From the NCBI GenBank assembly GCA_020440825.1, contig JAGRNJ010000013.1, forward strand, positions 24,813 through 71,599: a stretch of 46,787 bases of DNA. Reading direction: 5' to 3'. The stretch comes from Leptospiraceae bacterium (GTDB lineage Bacteria > Spirochaetota > Leptospiria > Turneriellales > Turneriellaceae). Shown here piece after piece: positions 17,837-27,229 of the stretch. The translations under genes and the position numbers were made by a program. Under the pieces are notes generated by a model, which was given only the letters and a program-made list of their open reading frames with translations, made no database searches and was not told the DNA's origin. How positions within the stretch are numbered: position 1 is the stretch's first letter; each line of letters opens with the position of its first letter.

Positions 17837-17955
17837 GGAATCTCTGAAAAACGGAAAGTTTTGAAGATTTTCCTGAAAACATAAATGTTTTCCCGCGCGA
17901 TTAGCGTGGAATTGCCGCCGAAAAAGTGCATCGAGGGACTTTTTCAGACGCTACC
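17837..17955. mobile_element. MITE-like element, copy 1 (119 bp)
   Basis: The left end GGAATCTCTGAAAAA and the inverted right end (reading GGTAGCGTCTGAAAAA on the minus strand) match at 13 of 16 positions. TAA occurs directly on both sides (17834-17836 and 17956-17958) as a 3-bp target duplication. The element has no coding capacity. It contains GAAAAAGT/ACTTTTTC (17920-17927 with 17938-17945) as an internal hairpin. A second, shorter copy is at 23733-23779. Ends and target duplication resemble some IS5-superfamily elements; the parent is not in the window. Confidence 0.55.
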
Positions 17956-18040
17956 TAAACCAAACTTAATTCAGGTTTTTCATTCCTGAAACGCCGTATC
18001 GTTTCATTCTAATTTGCCGGGCGTTCAACTATCTAAAGAG

Positions 18041-21000
18041 TCAAGAACAGCCCGTCGTTGCCCCGCAGGTATCACATTTCAGGCAGCTGCCGTTACGAGC
18101 TAAGGTATATGAACTGCACTCAGGACAGGCTTCTGAGGTGTAGCCTTTTACTTTTGCTTCTGCGGCGCGGTCAATCATTTGCAAAGTTGCAGTTGCGCGG
18201 GCGGGCTTTGCCGATTTTGCAACAGTTGAGCGATTATTCTCTGGTTTGCCGGGGTTCGCAGAGCTGGTGGCAATTGCTTCTGAATCTTCTTTAACAACTT
18301 CGCTGGTTAAGCTTGTCGGTGAACGGTCTTCATTATCCTGTGCTGAAACATGTGCAAGATCATTTCTCTCAAGATAATTGATCGCCAGATCTCTGAAGAT
18401 ATAATCAATTACCGATGAGACCATCCGAATTCTATCATGACCGACAACCGGGCCGTTTGGCTCAAATTTGGTGAACGTAAAGGCATCGACAAACTGCTCG
18501 AGAGGAACCCCGTGCTGTAAGCCCATAGAGATCGCAATGGCAAAGGCATTCATAAGGCTGCGGAATGCTGCCCCTTCTTTATACATATCGAGGAACAGTT
18601 CGCCTAAGGTGCCATCATCATATTCCCCGGTACGGATATATACTTTGTGTCCACCGATAATTGCCCGCTGGGTGTATCCTTTTCGGCGGGCAGGCAGACG
18701 TTTGCGTTCACCAATATAGCGTAAGACCAGTTTCTCTGCCACCGCAGCCGCTTTCGCAGTAGATGGCATTGCCGAAATTGTCTCAACTGAATCTTCGATT
18801 TCATCAAATAAGCTCTCACCTACACTTGAGAGAGGCTGTGAGAGTTTAGAACCGTCACGATACAAAGCATTGGCTTTGATCATCAGCTTCCAACTCATCA
18901 TATATGCATTGGCGACATCATCGATTGTGGCATCATACGGCATATTGATCGTTTTACTGATTGCGCCTGAAATAAACGGCTGGGCAGAGGCCATGATTTG
19001 AAGGTGTGCCTGCCATGCAATATAGCGAGTTCCCTTGCGACCGCATTTATTGGCACAATCAAACACCGGCATATGCTCTGATTTAAGCCCGGGTGCGCCT
19101 TCTAAGGTCATTGTTCCACAGATTATTTCATTTGATTCTTCAATGTCTGCAGCTGAAAAGCCCAGAAATTTTAGCAGATTTAATTGTGGGTCATCGAGCA
19201 TTTCTTTCGATACACCGAGATTATCCGTAAGAAATTCATCACCCAGATTCCAACGGGTAAACGCATAAGAAAGATCGAAAGTAACGGGCAGGCTTTTTTC
19301 AATCTGGTCAAGCAACTCTTCAGGAAAACCTTTCGCCTGTAAACTTGTGCGGTTGATTTTTTGTTTACCGTTTAGGGTACCTGTACCCACGGCATAATCA
19401 ATTATCTTTTTACTGTCTTCTTTACTGTAGCCGAGATTCTTGAGAGCCATTTTGACAGACTGGTTGATGATTTTGAAGTAACCGCCGCCGGCCAGTTTTT
19501 TGAATTTTACCAGAGCGAAATCTGGCTCAATACCGGTTGTATCACAATCCATAACCAGACCAATGGTACCGGTCGGAGCGATTACGGTGCTTTGTGCATT
19601 GCGGTAACCATGTTTTTCGCCGAGAGTAAGTGCTTGATCCCAGGCTGCTCTTGCTGCTTTGAGCATTTCTGCCGGTGCAAATTTTTCAGAAATTCCCGGA
19701 GGAGTAATGCTCAAACCTTCATATTCTGATTCTTCAGCAGCATAAGCTGCCCGGCGATGATTGCGCATGACACGCAACATATCGTCGGCATTTTTTGCAT
19801 AGCCCGGGAAAGCGCCCAGTTCTTTAGCCATCTCTGCTGAAGTGGCATAAGATTCGCCGGTTAAAATGGCAGATAAACATCCGGTAATGGCATTTGCTGC
19901 AGCGGAAGCATAGGGAATGCCACGCACCATAAGGTAAGTACCGAGGTTTGCATAGCCAAGACCCAGAGTCCTGAATTTATATGAGAGTTCTGCAATTTTT
20001 TGCGCGGGAAACTGTGCCATCGTTACCGAAATTTCCAGTACGATCGTCCAGAGTCGAATTGCATGCCGGTAACTTTCGAGATCGAATTGAGACGATTCAT
20101 CGTCATAGAATTTCATCAGATTCAGCGAAGCCAGGTTACAGGCAGTATCATCGAGAAACATATATTCTGAGCACGGATTGCTGGCGTTGATTCGGCCATC
20201 TGCCGGGCAGGTATGCCATTCATTGATGGTGGTATCGAACTGCACCCCTGGGTCGGCACTGCTCCAGGCGGCATGACTCAGGGTTTCAAACAGCTGACGC
20301 GCAGGCAGAGTCGATGAGACCTTACCATCTGTTCTGCGCAGGGTCTCCCAGGGGCGATCTTCTTCGACAGCTTTCAAAAACGCATTGGTCAGACGTACTG
20401 AATTGTTGGAGTTCTGGCCCGATACTGTCTGGTAGGCCTTGCTGTTCCAGTCGGTATTGTATTCTTCAATTTCGAGATCTTTTGCCCCTTCTTTGGCCAG
20501 AGCAAGAATCTTGCCTACCCAGGTTTCAGGTACGAAAGATTCTTTAGCTGCCTTCAGTGCTGCCCCCAGTTTCGGGTTGGTATGAACATCGAGAAGTGCA
20601 GGTCGTTCGTCACAGCCTTTAACAGCCTCAAAGATTTCTTTTACTCTTTTTTTGAGCATTTTTGAACCAGCCACCAGAGCAGCGACCTTGTTTTCTTCTG
20701 TAACTTTCCAGGAGATAAATTCTTCGATATCCGGATGGTCTATATCGAGAGTGACCATTTTTGCCGCCCGTCTGGTTGTGCCACCAGATTTGATCGCACC
20801 GGCAGCTGCATCACCAATTTTGAGAAAGCTCATTAGACCGGAACTTTTACCCCCGCCTGAGAGAGATTCATTGGCCCCGCGCAGTTTAGAAAAGTTGCTG
20901 CCGGTGCCCGAGCCATACTTGAATAACCGGGCTTCCCGTACCCAGAGATCCATGATCCCGCCGGGATTCACCAGGTCGTCATCGACCGATTGAATAAAAC

Positions 21001-21607
21001 AGGCGTGTGGCTGGGGATGTTCATAAGCCGATTTTGATTTAACCAGTTTTCCTGTTTCGGGATCAACATAGTAATGACCCTGAGAGGGACCATCAATACC
21101 GTATCCCCAGTGGAGGCCGGTATTGAACCATTGTGGTGAGTTTGGTGCCGCCATCTGGTGCATCAGCATATAGCGCAGCTCATCATAGAAGGCAAGAGCG
21201 TCGCTCTCTGACTCAAAATAATTATGCTTGAATCCCCAGTATGTCCAGGCGCCGGCCATTCTGTGCATTACACTGCGCGCAGAGGTTTCGCGGGTAAAGC
21301 GTTCTTCACTCGGCAGTTTGGCTAAAGCCTCTTCATCGGGAACAGAGCGCTGCAGCCATTCGGGTACCCCGTCTTCGGCAACTTTTTTACGAAAACGCGG
21401 AACCCCGGCTTTACGAAAATATTTTTGAGCGAGAATGTCTGTCGCTACCTGAGACCAGAATGAGGGTACTTCTACATCCGGTGCTTCAAATACTGTCGTG
21501 CCGTCGGGATTTGCAATGCGAGACATCCGCTTTTCAAAAAGAATATCAGAATAGATGTCTTTGCCTGAAGAGTGGGCTGCTTTCGTAAATTTACGTTCAA
21601 TTTTCAT
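18041..21607 (-). CDS. nrdJ: vitamin B12-dependent ribonucleotide reductase (class II)
   Basis: This 1188-residue protein is an adenosylcobalamin-dependent class II ribonucleotide reductase that makes deoxynucleotides without needing oxygen. Visible features are the N-terminal [13 protein letters not shown] block and [11 protein letters not shown] with the first active-site Cys. [25 protein letters not shown] and a C-terminal Cys cluster (CPECSSYTL...[14 protein letters not shown]) follow. The cluster is typical of the long NrdJ subclass and may bind zinc and help re-reduction. GAGG lies 5 bases before the ATG at 21607. It is the largest gene here and is transcribed from a 250-base leader region that can fold (see 21697-21745). 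Confidence 0.95.
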   Translation of the reverse strand: MKIERKFTKAAHSSGKDIYSDILFEKRMSRIANPDGTTVFEAPDVEVPSFWSQVATDILAQKYFRKAGVPRFRKKVAEDGVPEWLQRSVPDEEALAKLPSEERFTRETSARSVMHRMAGAWTYWGFKHNYFESESDALAFYDELRYMLMHQMAAPNSPQWFNTGLHWGYGIDGPSQGHYYVDPETGKLVKSKSAYEHPQPHACFIQSVDDDLVNPGGIMDLWVREARLFKYGSGTGSNFSKLRGANESLSGGGKSSGLMSFLKIGDAAAGAIKSGGTTRRAAKMVTLDIDHPDIEEFISWKVTEENKVAALVAGSKMLKKRVKEIFEAVKGCDERPALLDVHTNPKLGAALKAAKESFVPETWVGKILALAKEGAKDLEIEEYNTDWNSKAYQTVSGQNSNNSVRLTNAFLKAVEEDRPWETLRRTDGKVSSTLPARQLFETLSHAAWSSADPGVQFDTTINEWHTCPADGRINASNPCSEYMFLDDTACNLASLNLMKFYDDESSQFDLESYRHAIRLWTIVLEISVTMAQFPAQKIAELSYKFRTLGLGYANLGTYLMVRGIPYASAAANAITGCLSAILTGESYATSAEMAKELGAFPGYAKNADDMLRVMRNHRRAAYAAEESEYEGLSITPPGISEKFAPAEMLKAARAAWDQALTLGEKHGYRNAQSTVIAPTGTIGLVMDCDTTGIEPDFALVKFKKLAGGGYFKIINQSVKMALKNLGYSKEDSKKIIDYAVGTGTLNGKQKINRTSLQAKGFPEELLDQIEKSLPVTFDLSYAFTRWNLGDEFLTDNLGVSKEMLDDPQLNLLKFLGFSAADIEESNEIICGTMTLEGAPGLKSEHMPVFDCANKCGRKGTRYIAWQAHLQIMASAQPFISGAISKTINMPYDATIDDVANAYMMSWKLMIKANALYRDGSKLSQPLSSVGESLFDEIEDSVETISAMPSTAKAAAVAEKLVLRYIGERKRLPARRKGYTQRAIIGGHKVYIRTGEYDDGTLGELFLDMYKEGAAFRSLMNAFAIAISMGLQHGVPLEQFVDAFTFTKFEPNGPVVGHDRIRMVSSVIDYIFRDLAINYLERNDLAHVSAQDNEDRSPTSLTSEVVKEDSEAIATSSANPGKPENNRSTVAKSAKPARATATLQMIDRAAEAKVKGYTSEACPECSSYTLARNGSCLKCDTCGATTGCS

Positions 21608-21696
21608 AAAACCTCTGTATATATGTATCGTATAAAATTTCTAAAAAGTTTGCCATAATTCTGTGCGTTTTGCTTAACAGTCAAATAAGACCGTTT

Positions 21697-21745
21697 ATCG
21701 ACCCCCTTTTTTACCGGGGATATTCCAGAAAGTGTTTCGGTCGAT
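21697..21745 (-). promoter_or_regulatory. possible structured leader upstream of nrdJ
   Basis: ATCGACC (21697-21703) pairs with GGTCGAT (21739-21745). Inside, CCCC (21703-21706) can pair with GGGG (21716-21719) and GAAA (21728-21731) with TTTC (21735-21738), giving a three-way-junction-like fold. It lies about 90 bases upstream of nrdJ. I do not see the conserved boxes of a cobalamin riboswitch, so it is described only as a fold candidate. Confidence 0.3.
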
Positions 21746-21862
21746 CCGAATCAATTTTAGAAATTCTTTGCAAGACCACCGAAAAAGTCACGGGCTACAG
21801 AATTATGTCACATGTCAATGCGGTTGATTTATCGCACACGTCAATTGAATATTTTAATTACA

Positions 21863-22474
21863 TCAGACTTTATTTGAGTCGGGCATAGCATCATGCTTTT
21901 CGTCGTGCCGCAGGTGTCGTGCTTCCCATTCTTCCATTGTGATGCCTTCTCGACTGGCGAGGTATTTTCGGTGTTTTCTCACTACCCGCGCCGTAATGGG
22001 ATAGAAGGCAATCGACACGGGTATACCAAGCAGAAAACCGCCGACCAGCATAGGGGTACCCAGTTCATAGATCATGAACTTTCCCCATTCGAGAATTCCT
22101 TCGAGCATGGGCATGGTCTGTGCAGAATTCAAAATCTGGGAAAATTTCTCAAACGAAACCGGCTCAAAAGTAGAATTGATTACCTGAAAAAGATAAGATC
22201 CCGCAATATAAAAGCCATAATAGAAAAAAGGCATGGTAACCGGGTTGGTAATCCAGACCATTGCCAGCGCAATCGGCAGATAAAATCGAAAACCGAAGGA
22301 ACGCATGATGAGCCAGTGGCCGGTTACCAATGCCATTTGAATGCCAATCAAAGGCGTTAATGCCCAGAACATCCCGATCATGCCGCCTAACGCGACCTCA
22401 GGTACAGGCGCACGAGAATCCCGAAAATGACGAATGATCTGGTTATCGATGATTACCCGCAGCTTTTCAATCAT
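21863..22474 (-). CDS. DUF2062 domain membrane protein
   Basis: The 203-residue product has the DUF2062 signature. Residues 25-110 are a Gly/Pro-rich membrane region with GGMIGMFWALTPLIGIQM and VWITNPVTMPFFYY. A further membrane segment lies at about 140-160 and a charged C-terminal tail follows. The family is inner-membrane and of unknown function; some members are fused to glycosyltransferases. I chose the ATG at 22474; a GTG at 22483 is also in frame. It is upstream of nrdJ on the same strand, separated by a 255-base gap. Confidence 0.85.
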   Translation of the reverse strand: MIEKLRVIIDNQIIRHFRDSRAPVPEVALGGMIGMFWALTPLIGIQMALVTGHWLIMRSFGFRFYLPIALAMVWITNPVTMPFFYYGFYIAGSYLFQVINSTFEPVSFEKFSQILNSAQTMPMLEGILEWGKFMIYELGTPMLVGGFLLGIPVSIAFYPITARVVRKHRKYLASREGITMEEWEARHLRHDEKHDAMPDSNKV

Positions 22475-22557
22475 GCAATGCACACAAGACTGGTGCGATG
22501 TGGCGTCAATCTTTAGATAGGATATTTACAGATTGAAAAGAAAATAAAGAAAACCCC

Positions 22558-23016
22558 ATGACCAATATGGATGACTGGATTCGCCAAAAAAGCGGCGTAT
22601 CGAACGATGCCGCCTTTGCCATTGATTCAGAGAATCTCTTTGCAAGCCTCGGGGTCGATGTATTTAAAAAATTGAGCAGGAGTTTTTACGACCGGGTTTA
22701 TGCCGATGAAGTTGTCTGGTTCAGAAATATCTTCAAGAATAAAGATAAAGAAGAAGCAATACAAAACCAGTATGAGTTCTTTATTCAAAGAATGGGAGGG
22801 CCTGCTCTCTATTCCGAGAGAAAAGGCCACCCTGCATTGGCTGCCCGTCATATGAATTTCAATATGACCGAGAAGGCTGCTGAACGCTGGCTGTTTCATA
22901 TGCGCGCGGCTTTAGAATCGGTACCAGAAATCGATGAACCGCTGCGAAAAAAAATGTATGACTATTTTGCACATACGGCCTACTTCTTATCATTTCGAGT
23001 TTCACAAAAAAACTGA
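22558..23016 (+). CDS. truncated haemoglobin (group II-like)
   Basis: This 152-residue haem protein has a 2-on-2 globin fold and binds O2 or NO in the cytoplasm. The family block HPALAARHMNFNM contains the proximal His (H98). The Trp at the G8 position (W111 in ERWLFHM) points to the group II class. F/Y residues for the distal pocket are available in RSFYDRVY (about 42-48). It has a short N-terminal extension of about 20 residues. An alternative ATG at 22567 exists. It is a single gene between convergent or divergent neighbours, so context adds nothing. Confidence 0.85.
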   Translation: MTNMDDWIRQKSGVSNDAAFAIDSENLFASLGVDVFKKLSRSFYDRVYADEVVWFRNIFKNKDKEEAIQNQYEFFIQRMGGPALYSERKGHPALAARHMNFNMTEKAAERWLFHMRAALESVPEIDEPLRKKMYDYFAHTAYFLSFRVSQKN

Positions 23017-23056
23017 AATTCGATTAGATTCCTAAAAAGGCTAAAACGTCATCGTG

Positions 23057-23662
23057 CTACAGTTTTTTACGACAGGTACAGTGATTGCCTAATTGATAAA
23101 CGTTCAATTCTGTGAACGTTATTTCCGCTTCATTCTGTCTGTTGAGCAGTTCAGCCGGTAATTCGCCATAGCCAATCGTGATGTGAGGTTGAAAGTTTTG
23201 TCCTGTTGATGCAGTATTGAAATTTTTTACCCATTCTAGTGTCGAATCAGTGATGATTTCTGTATCGTTATTTCTCACAAATGATGACGAGTTAAGTTGA
23301 TTTTGATAAAAAGGAGATAGGGCGGTAACAATCTGTTTTTGCAGAATTTGAAGTTCTGCTGTCGGTAAAAGTTCATAGTGTAAGACCGGTTTATTCGAGT
23401 TAAGATTTTTCTGGGTAAAACCAAGTACCGGCAGGGTAATGCCTGCATCACCAGTAAAGATTGATGCAAGAATTTTTTTTATCTTCTCGAGATCGTTCTT
23501 TGCGGCAGCCATCATATAGAGAGATACATGCGGCTGCATATGATCTCCCAATGAAATGCGAGCATCAGTGTATTTGCTGCTGAAGCTGCAACAGAGAGAG
23601 TATAAGGGCTCTGGTACCTTCAAGACTACATCGATTGCCAGTATTGGTTGAAGTGCATTCAT
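23057..23662 (-). CDS. 2H phosphoesterase / 2'-5' RNA ligase-like protein
   Basis: The 201-residue protein carries two H-x-[ST]-x hallmarks of the 2H phosphoesterase superfamily: HVSL at residue 45 and HITI at residue 160. The spacing fits the bilobed fold. Members act as 2',3'-cyclic phosphodiesterases or RNA ligases; the substrate here cannot be deduced. It ends in a basic CTCRKKL tail. The gene is alone on the minus strand. Confidence 0.8.
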   Translation of the reverse strand: MNALQPILAIDVVLKVPEPLYSLCCSFSSKYTDARISLGDHMQPHVSLYMMAAAKNDLEKIKKILASIFTGDAGITLPVLGFTQKNLNSNKPVLHYELLPTAELQILQKQIVTALSPFYQNQLNSSSFVRNNDTEIITDSTLEWVKNFNTASTGQNFQPHITIGYGELPAELLNRQNEAEITFTELNVYQLGNHCTCRKKL

Positions 23663-23928
23663 CGATCAACTTCAATAAGAGTATTATGAACCTCAAATCT
23701 TTTTAAATGCGCAGTGCAAATAAAATTTCTAAGGAATCTGAAAAAAAAGTGCAAGCAGGAACTTTTTCTTCAGGTTCCCTAAGTAGAACTACGTTGATTT
23801 TCTATAAAACTGAATTTTGTGTCGAATTCTTCACAAGTTACATTTGACAAAGCAGGATTTCTACAGGAATAGAGAAATGAAAAGTTCGAGATGGCGGTTA
23901 CCTGGCCTCTCAAAAAAACGGCGGGGTT
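23663..23928. other. intergenic region before ppdK
   Basis: The 266-base gap contains the second MITE-like copy (23733-23779). It also has a TTGACA at 23844-23849, but the matching -10 hexamer at 17-18 bases is poor (GAATAG/AATAGA), so no firm promoter is called. No gene is seen. Confidence 0.4.
23733..23779. mobile_element. MITE-like element, copy 2 (47 bp)
   Basis: The left arm GGAATCTGAAAAAAAAGT and the inverted right arm agree at 16 of 18 positions once one extra G is allowed. The arms form a long hairpin with a loop of about 10 bases. TAA flanks it directly at 23730-23732 and 23780-23782. The core AAAAAGTGCA-7 bases-ACTTTTTC is also found at the same spacing in copy 1 (17921-17945). It looks like an internally deleted form of that element. 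Confidence 0.55.
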
Positions 23929-26634
23929 ATGGCAGAAATAAAAAAGTTAGTTTATAAATTTGGGGATGGCAAAGCAGAAGGTGATGCGGCAATGCGCAAT
24001 ATTCTGGGCGGGAAGGGAGCGAATCTGTGCGAGATGAATAGACTCTCTCTGCCCGTGCCCCCGGGGTTTGTAATTGCTGCAGAGGTCTGTGTTCATTTTT
24101 ACCAGAATGAATGGACCTATCCGTTTAATCTGCGGGAACAGGTTCAAGGTTCGCTGAAACATATAGAAATCATAGCCAATAGAATTTTTGGTGATTCACA
24201 AAATCCGCTGCTGGTATCTGTACGCTCAGGGGCGCGAACTTCAATGCCGGGTATGATGGATACAATCTTGAATCTTGGTTTGAATGATGATACAGTAAAA
24301 GGTCTGGCAAAGATTACCGGTGATGAGCGCTTTGCCTGGGATTCATACCGGCGGTTTATTCATATGTACAGTGACGTAGTGCTCGGTTTGACAGAAACAG
24401 AAACGGATCCTTTTGCCGAAATTCTCGATAATATAAAAAAAGCCAACCAGCGTAAGGTTGATTTTGAACTTACCAGTGAAGAATTAAAACAGGTAGTTCA
24501 AAAATATAAAGAACTGGTCAAACAAAAAACCGGGAAATCTTTTCCCGATTCTCCGGTTGAGCAATTGTGGGGGGCGATTGGGGCTGTCTTTCGTTCCTGG
24601 ATGAATGATCGGGCCATAGAATACCGACGAATGTACAGCATACCCGAAGACTGGGGAACAGCAGTTAACATCATGGCAATGGTCTATGGCAATATGGCCG
24701 ACAACAGTGGTACCGGGGTAGCGTTCACCCGCAACCCGGCGACCGGTGAAAATACGTTATATGGTGAGTATCTAATGAATGCTCAAGGCGAAGATGTCGT
24801 AGCGGGGGTAAGAACTCCCCTGCCGGTAGCCCGTTTAGCGCAGGAAATGCCCGAAGCATACCAGGAACTGAATCGAATAGCCAAAATTCTGGAACTTCAT
24901 TTCAAAGATATGCAGGACGTAGAATTTACAATTGAAAAAGGTAAATTGTGGATGTTACAGACACGCAATGGCAAGCGTACCGGTCTGGCAGCAATGCGAA
25001 TTGCGATTGATCAGGTTTCAGAGGGACTTATCGACGAGGCAGATGCCATCCGCCGACTTGATCCTGATTCTCTAAACCAGCTTTTGCAACCCATATTTGA
25101 TCCCGAAAAATTAAAAACAGCGATTGCCAACGGTTTAAGGCTGGCCGGCGGATTGCCTGCCGGTCCCGGGGCTGCAGCAGGTAAGTTAGCACTTTCAACA
25201 AAATCGGTAGAAGAGTTTGTAAAACATGGGCATTCTGCGGTTTTAGTGCGAATGGAAACTTCTCCCGATGATATTCGGGGAATGAAATCTTCTGAAGGTA
25301 TTCTAACGGCTCGCGGAGGGATGACCTCACATGCTGCTTTGATTGCACGACAAATGGGAAAAGTATGTGTCGTGGGTTGTGAAGAAATCGAAGTTGATTT
25401 AGATTCGAAAAGTGTCAAGATTGGTGAGCTGGAAATCAAAGAAGGGGAAGATATTTCAATCGATGGTTTTACCGGTTCAGTTTTCCGTGGGTTTATTGAA
25501 ACTGTGCCATCGGTGGTGATTCGTAAATATCTGCACAATGAAAATGTTGGCGAAAACCAATTGCTGCAGATTTATGAAAAAATCATGAGCTGGGCAGACC
25601 GTTTTCGTGACCTGCGGGTCTATGCAAATGCAGACCAGAGCGAACAATGTGAACAGGCGATAGCTCTCGGGGCAGAGGGAGTCGGGCTATGCCGCACAGA
25701 ACACATGTTTTTTGGGGAAGACAGAATTTCGGTTGTGCGCAGCATGATTCTTGCCCCGACAAAAGAGTTAAGAAGAAAACTGCTCGTTAAATTGGCTGAG
25801 ATGCAGCGCAGTGATTTTACCGCAATATTGAAGGTCATGAATGGTAAGGCCACAACGATTCGGTGTATTGATCCTCCTTTACATGAATTTCTGCCCCACG
25901 AAGCCAGAGAAATTGAAGAGGTTGTCAAAGAACTGGGGCTCACTCTTGAAACGGTACAGCACCAGATTGATGAGTATAAAGAGTTCAACCCGATGCTTGG
26001 CATGCGCGGCTGTCGTTTGGGAATTATTTTCCCAGAGATAATTGAAATGCAGGTAACGGCCATGATGCAGGCCGCATGTGAGGTTCGTAAATCTGGTAAA
26101 AAAGTAAACCTGCATATTATGATTCCTCTGGTATCTCATGTTTTTGAGTTGAATGCCCAAAAGAAACTGGTGGTTGAAACTGCAGAGCGGGTCATTAAAA
26201 ATGCACATTGCGATGAAATTCAATACACAGTCGGTACCATGATTGAAATTCCTCGCGCCTGTATCACTGCAGATGCCATTGCTAAAACTGCAGAGTTTTT
26301 CAGTTTTGGTACGAATGATCTTACCCAGACTACCTATGGATTATCACGGGATGATTCGGGAAAATTTCTGCCTTATTATCTCGATCATGGGATTTTTCCT
26401 GCGAATCCGTTTGCGTCTATTGACCAGCATGGGGTGGGACAATTGATGGAAATGGCAGTACAAAGAGGACGTACGACCAGACCCGGTCTCGAAATTGGAA
26501 TTTGTGGGGAACAGGGAGGAGATCCGAACAGTATTTATTTTTGCCACAAATTGAAACTCGATTACGTTTCCTGCTCACCGTTTCGAGTACCGGTAGCAAG
26601 ACTCGCTGCGGCCAAAGCTGCTCTGGATAAGTAG
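23929..26634 (+). CDS. ppdK: pyruvate, phosphate dikinase
   Basis: This 901-residue enzyme interconverts pyruvate, ATP and Pi with phosphoenolpyruvate, AMP and PPi. The ATP-grasp domain opens with LGGKGANLCEM and VRSGARTSMPGMMDTILNLG. The phosphohistidine domain has GGMTSHAALIARQMG with H468. The PEP/pyruvate barrel includes GLCRTEHMFF, MLGMRGCRLG and SFGTNDLTQTTYG, and the catalytic Cys in GICGEQGGDP (about C859). Length and order match bacterial PPDK. GCGGGG precedes the ATG. It lies about 100 bases upstream of the hydrogenase genes on the same strand. It can serve pyrophosphate-linked glycolysis or gluconeogenesis. Confidence 0.96.
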   Translation: MAEIKKLVYKFGDGKAEGDAAMRNILGGKGANLCEMNRLSLPVPPGFVIAAEVCVHFYQNEWTYPFNLREQVQGSLKHIEIIANRIFGDSQNPLLVSVRSGARTSMPGMMDTILNLGLNDDTVKGLAKITGDERFAWDSYRRFIHMYSDVVLGLTETETDPFAEILDNIKKANQRKVDFELTSEELKQVVQKYKELVKQKTGKSFPDSPVEQLWGAIGAVFRSWMNDRAIEYRRMYSIPEDWGTAVNIMAMVYGNMADNSGTGVAFTRNPATGENTLYGEYLMNAQGEDVVAGVRTPLPVARLAQEMPEAYQELNRIAKILELHFKDMQDVEFTIEKGKLWMLQTRNGKRTGLAAMRIAIDQVSEGLIDEADAIRRLDPDSLNQLLQPIFDPEKLKTAIANGLRLAGGLPAGPGAAAGKLALSTKSVEEFVKHGHSAVLVRMETSPDDIRGMKSSEGILTARGGMTSHAALIARQMGKVCVVGCEEIEVDLDSKSVKIGELEIKEGEDISIDGFTGSVFRGFIETVPSVVIRKYLHNENVGENQLLQIYEKIMSWADRFRDLRVYANADQSEQCEQAIALGAEGVGLCRTEHMFFGEDRISVVRSMILAPTKELRRKLLVKLAEMQRSDFTAILKVMNGKATTIRCIDPPLHEFLPHEAREIEEVVKELGLTLETVQHQIDEYKEFNPMLGMRGCRLGIIFPEIIEMQVTAMMQAACEVRKSGKKVNLHIMIPLVSHVFELNAQKKLVVETAERVIKNAHCDEIQYTVGTMIEIPRACITADAIAKTAEFFSFGTNDLTQTTYGLSRDDSGKFLPYYLDHGIFPANPFASIDQHGVGQLMEMAVQRGRTTRPGLEIGICGEQGGDPNSIYFCHKLKLDYVSCSPFRVPVARLAAAKAALDK

Positions 26635-26737
26635 TTATACGGTTTTTGCCTTGAGGATTATCGATAAAACTACGTAGACCGGGAATTTTTAATAATATTC
26701 TATTTGACGCAGCCGTTTTCTTCGATTCGATGCAGAT

Positions 26738-27223
26738 ATGCCCGAGTCGAGCATTACAGAAAACCGTTTTGAAAAAGAAATTGTTTCCCGGGCTATTGAT
26801 CAGTTTGGGTGTGATCGGGAAAACCTGCTGCCCGTGCTGGGTTTTATTCGCGATGAACACAGATATCTGTCGATTGAAATTATGCGGGAAGTAGCGTCCC
26901 GTTTTAATATGTCGTCTGCAGAAGTTTACGGTGTTGCTTCATTTTATCATTTCTTACCAACCGAACCTAGAGGGAAAAACTTGATCAGTGTCTGTAAGAC
27001 CATTGTTTGTGATATGCATGGTCGTGCAGATGTGGTCGCCGTTATTCAGGATATGTTGAAAATAAATTTTGACCAGACTACTGCCGATAGTAATTTTTCT
27101 CTGCAGGCAGTAAATTGTATTGGTTGTTGTGACGAGGCTCCTGCCATGCTCATTAACGATAAACCATATACAAAATTAGATGCGACTCGTACCCGAGAAA
27201 TCTTGAAAAGATATTACCCTTAA
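26738..27223 (+). CDS. NADH-dependent [FeFe]-hydrogenase, NuoE-like [2Fe-2S] subunit (HydC/HndA)
   Basis: This 161-residue protein is a thioredoxin-fold [2Fe-2S] subunit of the NuoE/HydC family. An N-terminal helical bundle (about 10-60) is followed by the ferredoxin part. The four ligands are the C-x4-C pair in SVCKTIVC and the CxxxC-type pair in NCIGCCDEAP. It passes electrons between the flavoprotein HydB and HydA. The start at 26738 is a plain ATG with a weak ribosome-binding site. The gene is followed after 6 bases by hydB and then hydA, forming one operon. Confidence 0.9.
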   Translation: MPESSITENRFEKEIVSRAIDQFGCDRENLLPVLGFIRDEHRYLSIEIMREVASRFNMSSAEVYGVASFYHFLPTEPRGKNLISVCKTIVCDMHGRADVVAVIQDMLKINFDQTTADSNFSLQAVNCIGCCDEAPAMLINDKPYTKLDATRTREILKRYYP

Positions 27224-27229
27224 AGTTAT

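Noticed and set aside
21608-21862. Cobalamin riboswitch or NrdR box upstream of nrdJ
   Set aside because: The conserved B12-box and other core elements were not found on either strand. The AT-rich stretch near the start does not match the NrdR palindrome well and no pair of boxes is present.
23017-23045. Third MITE copy near the end of the haemoglobin gene
   Set aside because: AGATTCCTAA resembles one end in reverse but there is no TGAAAAA block and no partner repeat or target duplication.
23844-23872. Sigma-70 promoter for ppdK
   Set aside because: TTGACA is perfect, but the hexamers 16-18 bases downstream match the -10 consensus poorly.
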